Assembly (NCBI GenBank): GCA_030425745.1
Contig: JAUHZW010000155.1
Span: forward strand, 1 to 5,011
Direction of reading: 5' to 3'
DNA from: Actinomycetes bacterium
GTDB lineage: Bacteria; Actinomycetota; Actinomycetes; S36-B12
DNA: 5,011 nt
How positions within the stretch are numbered: the first letter of the stretch is position 1; each line of letters begins with the position of its first letter. Positions 1-5,011 of this stretch are shown one piece after another. Under the pieces are notes generated by a model. That model was not told where the DNA came from and did no database searches. It saw only the letters and a list, made by a program, of their open reading frames with translations. A program made the translations under genes and the position numbers.

Positions 1-1125
1 TACTACCTGCTGCTCGGCACGACGCTCCTGCTGCTCGTGCTGGGCCTGATCATGGTGCTCTCCGCTTCGAGCATCGAGAGCTTCCGCGTGCATGGCTCGC
101 CGTACACGCTGGCCCAGCGGCAGGCGCTGTTCGCGGTGCTCGGGGTCATCGGCATGCTCTTCGCCTCCCGCACGTCCGTCCAGTTCTGGCGTGGATTCGC
201 CTGGCCGCTTCTGGGCCTGGCCTTCGTGCTGCTGGTGGCGGTCCTCGTGATCGGTGTCGAGGTCGCCGGCCAGCGGAACTGGATCGAGATCATCGGACCC
301 TTCCGCCTCCAGCCGTCGGAATTCGCGAAGATCGCTCTCGTCGTCTGGGGTGCCACGGTCCTCTCCCGGCATGGCCGTCGGGTCGAGAGCTGGCAGGCCT
401 TCCTGATCCCACTGCTCCCGGTGGCGGGGGCCATGATGCTGATGGTCCTGCTCGAGGGTGACTTCGGAAACATGCTGATGCTGGGGGCGATCACCGTCGG
501 CATGCTGTTCGCCGCGGGTGCCCCGATGCGGTTGTTCGGAGTCCTGGCCGGTGCCTTCGCTGTCGGACTCGTGATCATCACCCTTGCTGCTCCCTACCGG
601 ATGCAGCGCTTCACATCATGGCTCGATCCGGATGCCGACCGGCTCGGCTTCGGCTGGCAGGTGTCACAGGGGCAGTACGCCCTCGGAACCGGCGGTTTCT
701 GGGGCGTCGGCCTCGGCGCCAGTCGGGAGAAGTGGGGCTCGCTGCCCGAGGCGCACACCGACTTCATCTTCCCGGTGATCGGCGAGGAACTCGGACTGTT
801 CGGCACCCTGTCCGTCCTCGCCCTGTTCGGCGTCCTCGCGTTCGCCATCTTCCGGCTGTCTCGGAACACGCGCGATCCGTTCGTCCGGCTGGCCTCGGCC
901 GGTGTCGGATCCTGGATCGTGGTGCAGGCGGTCATCAACATCGGAGGTGTACTCGGGCTCCTGCCGATCACCGGAGTGCCGCTGCCACTGGTCTCGTACG
1001 GAGGCTCGTCGCTCGTGCCGACTCTGGCAGCGCTCGGCATGCTCATGGCGTTCGCCAAGGCCGAGCCGGACACCAGACGCGCCCTGCGTCGCCGCAGCAC
1101 CGCACAGTCCCTTCGGCGTCGCTGA
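1..1125 (+). CDS. ftsW: FtsW, septal peptidoglycan glycosyltransferase (SEDS family), 5' end outside window
   Basis: The frame is open from base 1 and gives 374 residues; the true start lies upstream, and GTG 37 is only an internal valine in the first membrane segment. SEDS proteins polymerise lipid II into glycan strands; FtsW does this at the septum with a class b PBP. About ten hydrophobic segments are visible, beginning at residues 3-20, 41-56 and 66-88. Family motifs are clear: SASS at 21-24, LQPSEFAK at 103-110, GVGLGASREKWG before LPEAHTDFIF at 248-257, and ITGVPLPLVSYGGSS at 323-337. Asp254 in the HTDF motif aligns with the catalytic Asp of E. coli FtsW (D297). Residues 152-157 read EGDFGN where PDLGT is common in the family. 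The C-terminal tail is short and Arg-rich. RodA shares these motifs, but the dcw position next to murG and ftsQ/ftsZ argues for FtsW. murG begins one base after the stop. Confidence 0.96.
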   Translation, partial: YYLLLGTTLLLLVLGLIMVLSASSIESFRVHGSPYTLAQRQALFAVLGVIGMLFASRTSVQFWRGFAWPLLGLAFVLLVAVLVIGVEVAGQRNWIEIIGPFRLQPSEFAKIALVVWGATVLSRHGRRVESWQAFLIPLLPVAGAMMLMVLLEGDFGNMLMLGAITVGMLFAAGAPMRLFGVLAGAFAVGLVIITLAAPYRMQRFTSWLDPDADRLGFGWQVSQGQYALGTGGFWGVGLGASREKWGSLPEAHTDFIFPVIGEELGLFGTLSVLALFGVLAFAIFRLSRNTRDPFVRLASAGVGSWIVVQAVINIGGVLGLLPITGVPLPLVSYGGSSLVPTLAALGMLMAFAKAEPDTRRALRRRSTAQSLRRR

Positions 1126-1126
1126 C

Positions 1127-2194
1127 GTGCGCGTCCTCCTGGCAGCAGGCGGTACCGCCGGGCATGTCGAGCCCGCGTTGAACCTCGCCGATGCGCTGCG
1201 GCGCGCCGATCCGACGACGGAGATCGTGGTGCTCGGTGGCGAGCGCGGCCTCGAACGAGAACTCGTGCCGGCCCGGGGCTATCCGCTCGTGACCGTCCCC
1301 AGTGTGCCCATGCCCCGCCGGCCCGGTCGGGACCTCGTCGCCCTGCCCGGACGGGTGCGCGACACCGTGCGAAGGACGACCGATCTGATCCACGATCAGG
1401 CGATCGACGTCGTGGTGGGCTTCGGCGGGTACGCCGCAGTACCGGGCTATCTGGCGGCCCGCCGCACCCGCACACCCCTCGTGATCCATGAGGCGAACGC
1501 ACATGCCGGATGGGCCAACCGACTCGGCGCGCGCTTCACCCCGCACGTGTTCGCCACCTTCCCGGAGTCGATCCGGGGGGCACGGCGGATGGCCCTGCCG
1601 CTGCGGCAGGAGATCGCATCACTGGACCGTGCGGCGCGGCGAGCCGAGGCGCGACGCTTCTTCGCCCTTCCCGAGGAGGGTCGCGTGCTTCTCGTCTTCG
1701 GCGGCTCCCAGGGCGCCCAGCGGCTCAATGCGACGGTCGCCGACGCCCTCCAGCCGCTGCGCGATGCGGGGATCACGGTGCTCCACGCCTACGGCTCGCG
1801 CAATGAGGCGCCCGAGGCGGCACCGGGCTACGTGCCGGTGCCCTTCATCGATCGCATGGACCTCGCCTACGCCGCCGCTGATCTCGCTCTCACCCGAGCT
1901 GGGGCCATGACCTGTGCGGAACTCGCGGCTGTGGGTCTGCCCGCCATCTATGTGCCCCTGCCGATCGGGAACGGTGAGCAGCGACTCAATGCTCGTCCCG
2001 TGGTCGATGCCGGGGGTGGCCTCCTGATCGATGACGCCGACCTCACTGCGGAGTGGCTCGTCGATTCCGCGGGCTCCTTGCTGCACGATGAGGGCAGGCT
2101 GTCGGGCATGGGCGCGGCAGCCGCACGGTTCGGGGAGCGGGACGCCGACGAGCAGCTCGCGCGGGCCGTGGAGGCGGCTGCGGCAGGAGGATGA
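1127..2194 (+). CDS. murG: MurG, UDP-GlcNAc:lipid I N-acetylglucosaminyltransferase
   Basis: MurG transfers GlcNAc from UDP-GlcNAc to lipid I (undecaprenyl-PP-MurNAc-pentapeptide) on the inner membrane face, giving lipid II, the substrate of FtsW. The 355-residue length is normal for this GT-B, family GT28 enzyme. Visible motifs are the N-domain glycine loop GGTAGH (8-13) with the conserved His13, HEANAHAG (121-128), the linker-side GGSQGAQRLN (192-201), and the donor-site stretch RAGAMTCAELAAVGLP (257-272), where Glu265 matches the ribose-binding Glu269 of E. coli. GNGEQRLNA (281-289) follows. The start is GTG, one base after the ftsW TGA. It is chosen because translation begins MRVLLAAGGTAGH, as the family requires; the open frame further upstream only overlaps ftsW. 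No Shine-Dalgarno sequence precedes this start, so re-initiation by ribosomes finishing ftsW is likely (inference). The gene ends at TGA 2192-2194, within the murC start region. Confidence 0.97.
   Translation: MRVLLAAGGTAGHVEPALNLADALRRADPTTEIVVLGGERGLERELVPARGYPLVTVPSVPMPRRPGRDLVALPGRVRDTVRRTTDLIHDQAIDVVVGFGGYAAVPGYLAARRTRTPLVIHEANAHAGWANRLGARFTPHVFATFPESIRGARRMALPLRQEIASLDRAARRAEARRFFALPEEGRVLLVFGGSQGAQRLNATVADALQPLRDAGITVLHAYGSRNEAPEAAPGYVPVPFIDRMDLAYAAADLALTRAGAMTCAELAAVGLPAIYVPLPIGNGEQRLNARPVVDAGGGLLIDDADLTAEWLVDSAGSLLHDEGRLSGMGAAAARFGERDADEQLARAVEAAAAGG
2185..2190 (+). promoter_or_regulatory. murC ribosome binding site AGGAGG
   Basis: A perfect AGGAGG lies in the last codons of murG. 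It directly abuts ATG 2191, leaving no spacer, but sits six bases before GTG 2197, the usual distance for initiation. This site therefore favours GTG 2197 as the murC start. Confidence 0.8.
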
Positions 2195-2196
2195 CA

Positions 2197-3624
2197 GTGG
2201 TTGAGGGCACCGACGGGTCCTCTGGCGACGCCGAGCGTCCGCTGCGCATCCACATCGTCGGGATCGGCGGGGCAGGGATGTCCGGCATCGCCCGGATCAT
2301 GGTCGCTCAGGGCCTGACCGTCTCGGGATCCGATGCCAAGGACTCACGGCGCCTCCAGGCCCTCCGCGCCGTCGGCGTCGACGCCCGGGTCGGTCACGAT
2401 CCCGCTCAGGTGGTGGGCGCGGATGCACTGGTCGTCTCCACGGCGATCCCCGAGTCCAACCCCGAGCGGAGGGCGGCACGCGAACTGGGCGTGCCGGAGT
2501 GGAGCCGCGCGCGGGCGCTGGCATCGGTCATGGCGCACGCCCGTGGCGTCGCGGTCTCCGGCACGCACGGCAAGACGACGACGACCTCGATGCTCACCGT
2601 CGCTCTCCAGCACTGCGGCGTCGACCCCTCCTTCGCCATCGGCAGTGAACTGCACGAGTCCGGGTCCAACGCCCACCTCGGATCCGGTGACCTGTTCGTC
2701 GTCGAGGCGGACGAGTCCGACGGCTCGTTCCTGCACCTGTCGCCGGTGGCCGCCATCGTCACCAACGTCGAACCTGACCACCTCGATCACTGGGGCACAT
2801 TCGAAGCGATCGAGGAGGCCTTCTGCGAGTTTGCCTGCGGGATCCGCGACCGAGGCGGCTTCGTTGTCATCTGCGTCGATGATCCGGGCGGCGCGCGGCT
2901 CGCAGCCCGGGCCTCGGCCGAGGGCGTCGATGTCCGTACCTACGGAGAGGCCCGCGACGCCGACTATCGCCTCAGCGATCCGCGCGCAGGTGACACCGGG
3001 TGGGTCTTCGACACCGTCCACGGCGGTGTCCGGCTCGGTGAGATCGAGTTGCAGGTGCCCGGTCGCCACAACGCACTGAACGCCCTCGCGGCATTCGCAT
3101 GCGGACTGGGCCTCGGCCTGCCATCGGCGGCACTGCGCGAAGGACTCGCATCCTTCAGTGGCACTCGTCGACGCTTCGACTTCAAGGGCTCCGCGGGCGG
3201 GGTGCGCGTCTATGACGACTACGCCCACCATCCCACCGAGATCGCCGCGACACTGCGGGCGGCCAGGGAGGTCGTCGGTGAAGGGCGGCTCGTGGTGGCC
3301 TTCCAGGCCCACCACTACTACCGGACCTCGATGTTCGTCCGAGAGTTCGGTGAGGCCCTGGGGCTGGCCGACGAGGTGGTCGTGCTGGAGGTGTTCGCGC
3401 CCGGCGAGGAGCCCATCCCGGGCGCCAGCGGGCAGACGATGGCGGCAAACGTTCCGCTCGATCCCGCCTGCGTGCAGTTCGAGCCGTCCTGGTCGTCGGT
3501 CGCCGGCGACCTCGTCGACCGGGCCCGACCGGGAGACCTCATCATGACCCTCGGCGCCGGCGACATCGGGATGATCGGCGGCGAGGTGCTGGAGCTCCTC
3601 CGGGCGCGAGAGCCGCGCCCATGA
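2197..3624 (+). CDS. murC: MurC, UDP-N-acetylmuramate--L-alanine ligase
   Basis: MurC uses ATP to attach L-alanine to UDP-MurNAc, the first peptide-building step of cytoplasmic peptidoglycan precursor synthesis. From GTG 2197 the protein has 475 residues, normal for the family. All three Mur ligase domains are visible: a Rossmann-type UDP-binding domain with GIGGAGM (22-28); the ATPase domain with P-loop GTHGKTTT (122-129), EADESDGS (170-177) and TNVEPDHLDHW (189-199); and the C-terminal domain with GRHN (289-292), YDDYAHHPTE (339-348) and LGAGDIG near 452-458. The start could be ATG 2191, overlapping the murG stop as ATGA and adding two residues, but the AGGAGG touching that ATG leaves no spacer, so GTG 2197 is preferred. 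Residues 369-377 read FQAHHYYRT where many MurC proteins have FQPHxYSRT. The stop overlaps the ftsQ start, indicating coupling. Confidence 0.97.
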   Translation: MVEGTDGSSGDAERPLRIHIVGIGGAGMSGIARIMVAQGLTVSGSDAKDSRRLQALRAVGVDARVGHDPAQVVGADALVVSTAIPESNPERRAARELGVPEWSRARALASVMAHARGVAVSGTHGKTTTTSMLTVALQHCGVDPSFAIGSELHESGSNAHLGSGDLFVVEADESDGSFLHLSPVAAIVTNVEPDHLDHWGTFEAIEEAFCEFACGIRDRGGFVVICVDDPGGARLAARASAEGVDVRTYGEARDADYRLSDPRAGDTGWVFDTVHGGVRLGEIELQVPGRHNALNALAAFACGLGLGLPSAALREGLASFSGTRRRFDFKGSAGGVRVYDDYAHHPTEIAATLRAAREVVGEGRLVVAFQAHHYYRTSMFVREFGEALGLADEVVVLEVFAPGEEPIPGASGQTMAANVPLDPACVQFEPSWSSVAGDLVDRARPGDLIMTLGAGDIGMIGGEVLELLRAREPRP

Positions 3625-4385
3625 GCCTTCCCACGGCGACACGACCCCGGCGCGTGGACCTCTCCGATCCCACGCCTCGTCGGCGCCGACGCCGACGGGT
3701 CCTGGTGGTGGGCGGCCTACTGATCCTCGCCGCGGCCGGTGTCTGGCTCGTGTGGTTCTCGTCGGTGTTGGAGGTCCGGGAGGTCCGCGTCGTCGGCGCG
3801 GAGGAGCCCCGTGCCCAGGAGGTGCTCGCCGCAGCCGACATCCCGGCGGGGCTACCGCTGGCCCGTGTCGATGCCGGCGCGGCGGAGCGGGCCGTGCGCG
3901 ACCTGTCCTGGGTCTCGGCGGTCGAGGTGCGGCGCGGCTGGCCCAACGAGGTCGTCCTGGCCGTCGAGGTCCGCGAACCGGTGGCAGTCCTCGATCCCGC
4001 CGCACCGGTTCCGGACTCCGCCGCTGGAGGCAGCGGCGAGGGCTCGCCGACGGGAGCCTGGGGGATCGACGCCGACGGCGTGGTGTTCCCGGCGGAGGAG
4101 CTGCCGCGGCGCCTGCCGCGGATCCGAGCCCAGGGAGCGGCCCTGAGCGCGGCGACCTCGGTGGTGGGCGGCCTGCCGGCTGATCTGCTCAAGCGGGTGG
4201 TCTCGGTGACCGCGACGACCATGGATGACATCGACCTGCACCTGCGGTCGGGCGACGTCGTGCGGTGGGGGAGCGCCATGGAGTCCGAGACGAAGGCCGA
4301 GGTGCTGCGGGCCCTGCTGAAGCGGAAGGCGGACATGTACGACGTGTCGGCACCGGAACTGCCCACGACCTTCAAACTCCGGTAG
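3621..4385 (+). CDS. ftsQ: FtsQ/DivIB family cell division protein
   Basis: FtsQ is a bitopic divisome protein that links the early FtsZ ring to the FtsL/FtsB and FtsW-PBP septum synthesis complex. The 254-residue protein shows the family layout. The cytoplasmic tail ends in seven consecutive arginines (20-26), and a single membrane segment spans about 27-47. A POTRA domain (about 49-119) starts with SVLEVREVRVVGA and includes LSWVSAVEVRRGWPNEVVLAVEVREP. The extracellular beta domain follows, with GIDADGVVF, a V-R-W-G motif near 214-217, a KAEVLRALL helix and the late YDVSAPELPTT. A Pro/Ala/Gly/Ser-rich stretch at about 126-146 interrupts the POTRA-beta junction and looks like a flexible loop. 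The ATG overlaps the murC TGA as ATGA and has no convincing Shine-Dalgarno sequence, so translation is probably coupled to murC. Sequence conservation in this family is low; assignment rests on motifs, topology and position between murC and ftsZ. Confidence 0.94.
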   Translation: MSLPTATRPRRVDLSDPTPRRRRRRRVLVVGGLLILAAAGVWLVWFSSVLEVREVRVVGAEEPRAQEVLAAADIPAGLPLARVDAGAAERAVRDLSWVSAVEVRRGWPNEVVLAVEVREPVAVLDPAAPVPDSAAGGSGEGSPTGAWGIDADGVVFPAEELPRRLPRIRAQGAALSAATSVVGGLPADLLKRVVSVTATTMDDIDLHLRSGDVVRWGSAMESETKAEVLRALLKRKADMYDVSAPELPTTFKLR

Positions 4386-4403
4386 GGCGAGCGGCATCGT
4401 GCC

Positions 4404-4434
4404 CGAGTCTCAACAAGAACTCGAGACTTTTCTT
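4404..4434 (+). terminator. Weak terminator- or attenuator-like hairpin after ftsQ
   Basis: Nineteen bases after the ftsQ stop, AGTCTC (4406-4411) can pair with GAGACT (4423-4428) around an 11-base loop. The T-rich run TTTTCTT (4428-4434) follows. An alternative stem, CGAGT (4404-4408) with ACTCG (4419-4423), is incompatible with the first. The stem is short and only moderately GC-rich for such a genome, so termination would at best be partial. It could reduce read-through from ftsQ into ftsZ, or be chance. Confidence 0.3.
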
Positions 4435-4455
4435 CCGAAAAACCCCGTTCTCACC

Positions 4456-4485
4456 TTGCGCATCAGGTGTCACACGCCCTAACCT
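4456..4485 (+). promoter_or_regulatory. Candidate distal ftsZ promoter
   Basis: TTGCGC (4456-4461) and TAACCT (4480-4485) are separated by 18 bases. The -10 fits the TANNNT form common for actinobacterial SigA-type promoters, and the -35 keeps only the TTG core. Position in the sole long gap of the cluster, upstream of ftsZ, supports it. The match is weak and no start site is known here. Confidence 0.35.
4467..4475 (+). other. Short palindrome GTGTCACAC in the ftsZ upstream region
   Basis: GTGT and ACAC arms flank a central C, within the spacer of the distal promoter candidate. The complementary strand reads GACAC at 4467-4471, the short core reported for the sporulation regulator WhiA, which acts on ftsZ in Streptomyces. 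A five-base match is easily fortuitous, since GACAC also occurs inside the coding regions here (for example at 1069 and 1361). An operator role is only a suggestion. Confidence 0.2.
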
Positions 4486-4497
4486 CCCGGCCGGCTT

Positions 4498-4526
4498 TTG
4501 ACCGGACGAAATATCAGCCTCATGTT
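4498..4526 (+). promoter_or_regulatory. Candidate proximal ftsZ promoter
   Basis: TTGACC (4498-4503) matches the -35 consensus TTGACA at five of six bases. CATGTT (4521-4526) lies 17 bases downstream and keeps A2, T3 and T6 of TATAAT. The spacer contains the A/T-rich GAAATAT, which stands out against the GC-rich surroundings. Transcription would begin near 4533 and leave a leader of roughly 65-70 bases before ftsZ. Confidence 0.35.
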
Positions 4527-4544
4527 GAGGTTGAGGGTTGAGAG
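4525..4544 (+). repeat. TTGAGG tandem repeat in the ftsZ leader
   Basis: Three consecutive units are seen: TTGAGG (4525-4530), TTGAGGG (4531-4537) and TTGAGAG (4538-4544). The first unit also forms the right arm of a small hairpin, CCTCA (4518-4522) with TGAGG (4526-4530) around a three-base loop. GAGGTT (4527-4532) is the inverse of AACCTC (4481-4486) in the distal -10 region. A regulatory role is inferred only from position. Confidence 0.5.
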
Positions 4545-4585
4545 TCAGAACGTTGCCGGGTGGAAGGGCTCGGCGGCAACGAGTG

Positions 4586-4591
4586 AAGGGA
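4586..4591 (+). promoter_or_regulatory. ftsZ ribosome binding site AAGGGA
   Basis: The purine-rich AAGGGA, inside the longer GTGAAGGGA, ends eight bases before GTG 4600. It is the only Shine-Dalgarno-like sequence at a proper distance from the conserved FtsZ start. It argues against the in-frame ATG at 4522, which has no such site. Confidence 0.6.
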
Positions 4592-4599
4592 CGGGCGCC

Positions 4600-5011
4600 G
4601 TGGCGGCTCCGCAGAATTACCTGGCAGTGATCAAGGTCGTCGGCATCGGAGGCGGCGGGGTCAACGCCGTGAACCGGATGATCGAGGTCGGCCTCAAGGG
4701 CGTGGAGTTCATCGCCATCAACACGGACGCTCAGGCGCTGCTGATGAGCGACGCCGACGTCAAGCTCGACATCGGTCGTGAGCTCACCCGGGGCCTGGGT
4801 GCCGGCGCCAACCCGGATGTCGGCAAGAAGGCCGCAGAGGACCACCTCGAGGAGATCGAGGAGGTGCTCAAGGGCGCCGACATGGTGTTCGTCACCGCTG
4901 GCGAGGGCGGCGGCACGGGTACGGGTGGAGCACCGGTCGTCGCGCGGGTGGCTCGCTCCCTCGGTGCCCTCACCATCGGCGTCGTCACCCGCCCGTTCGG
5001 GTTCGAGGGTC
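4600..5011 (+). CDS. ftsZ: FtsZ, tubulin-like GTPase of the division ring, 3' end outside window
   Basis: FtsZ polymerises with GTP at midcell and organises the divisome. The first 137 residues are present, about a third of a usual FtsZ, ending at TRPFGFEG. They cover most of the N-terminal GTP-binding domain: GIGGGGVNAVNRM (15-27), NTDAQAL (41-47), GLGAGANPDVG (65-75) and the tubulin signature GGGTGTG (103-109). The T7 loop, C-terminal domain and tail peptide lie beyond the window. The start is GTG 4600, giving MAAPQNYLAV, the usual actinobacterial N-terminus, with AAGGGA eight bases upstream. The frame stays open back to 4483 and includes an ATG at 4522 that would add 26 unconserved-looking residues; this is judged unused. 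No ftsA precedes the gene, consistent with Actinobacteria. The 214-base gap with promoter-like sequences suggests separate transcription in addition to any read-through from ftsQ. Confidence 0.97.
   Translation, partial: MAAPQNYLAVIKVVGIGGGGVNAVNRMIEVGLKGVEFIAINTDAQALLMSDADVKLDIGRELTRGLGAGANPDVGKKAAEDHLEEIEEVLKGADMVFVTAGEGGGTGTGGAPVVARVARSLGALTIGVVTRPFGFEG

Noticed and set aside
902..1126. Extended upstream MurG frame overlapping ftsW
   Set aside because: Its translation is not MurG-like, whereas GTG 1127 yields the expected MRVLLAAGGTAGH N-terminus.
594..1502. Minus-strand open frame of 302 codons opposite ftsW and murG
   Set aside because: Low-complexity Arg/Ser-rich translation with no domain; the + strand carries FtsW and MurG motifs throughout.
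3678..3691. Perfect 14-base palindrome CGTCGGCGCCGACG
   Set aside because: It lies inside the run of seven Arg codons of ftsQ and is explained by the alternating CGN codons. A binding site cannot be excluded, but nothing else supports one.
2344..4005. A long open frame on the minus strand, 553 codons, opposite murC and ftsQ
   Set aside because: It is antisense to two clearly conserved genes, is dominated by Arg/Pro/Gly-rich translation and shows no recognisable domain. Long antisense frames are expected in GC-rich DNA.
4487..4494. CCGGCCGG palindrome in the ftsQ-ftsZ gap
   Set aside because: Short G/C palindromes of this type are frequent in GC-rich DNA, and no second copy or spacing pattern gives it meaning.
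4265..4501. Short + strand frame of 78 codons spanning the end of ftsQ and the gap
   Set aside because: Most of it overlaps ftsQ in another frame; the remainder covers the hairpin and promoter-like region, and no ribosome binding site or conserved protein is apparent.
1..5011. Possibility of a mobile element, defence system or other novel system
   Set aside because: Every gene is a conserved dcw cluster member in conserved order, with uniform composition and no integrase, transposase, long repeats or unexplained coding sequence.

Overview
The window is a stretch of the division and cell wall (dcw) cluster of a high-GC Gram-positive bacterium. It holds five genes, all on the + strand: the 3' part of ftsW, complete murG, murC and ftsQ, and the 5' part of ftsZ. 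An actinobacterial (Actinomycetota) source is the best reading. Third codon positions are strongly G/C rich and GTG starts are used. ftsQ is followed directly by ftsZ with no ftsA between them, and neither murB nor ddl lies between murC and ftsQ. The FtsZ N-terminus (MAAPQNYLAVIKVVGIGGGG) is of the typical actinobacterial form. The genus cannot be fixed from this window; a Micrococcales-like organism is a guess.

Layout. Positions 1-1125 encode FtsW without its extreme N-terminus. murG starts one base after the ftsW stop (1127-2194). murC follows at once (start at 2197, or less likely 2191; stop at 3624), and ftsQ (3621-4385) overlaps the murC stop by four bases. These four genes are packed so tightly that they are almost certainly co-transcribed and translationally coupled. 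The only real non-coding stretch is the 214-base ftsQ-ftsZ gap (4386-4599). It is locally richer in A/T and contains a weak terminator-like hairpin, two candidate promoters, a short palindrome, a TTGAGG tandem repeat and a ribosome binding site. ftsZ starts with GTG at 4600 and runs off the end of the window.

How the genes work together. MurC adds L-alanine to UDP-MurNAc in the cytoplasm. MurG makes lipid II from lipid I at the inner membrane face. FtsW polymerises lipid II into septal glycan with its partner class b PBP. FtsQ is the bitopic scaffold that recruits and controls the FtsW-containing divisome, and FtsZ forms the cytoplasmic ring that positions it. The gap before ftsZ would let ftsZ be transcribed separately from the upstream genes.

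I see no mobile element, CRISPR array, tRNA or rRNA, and no sign of an undescribed system. The window is ordinary core-genome sequence. The points worth a second look are small: the choice of murC start, the elements in the ftsZ leader, and local variations in FtsW, MurC and FtsQ.
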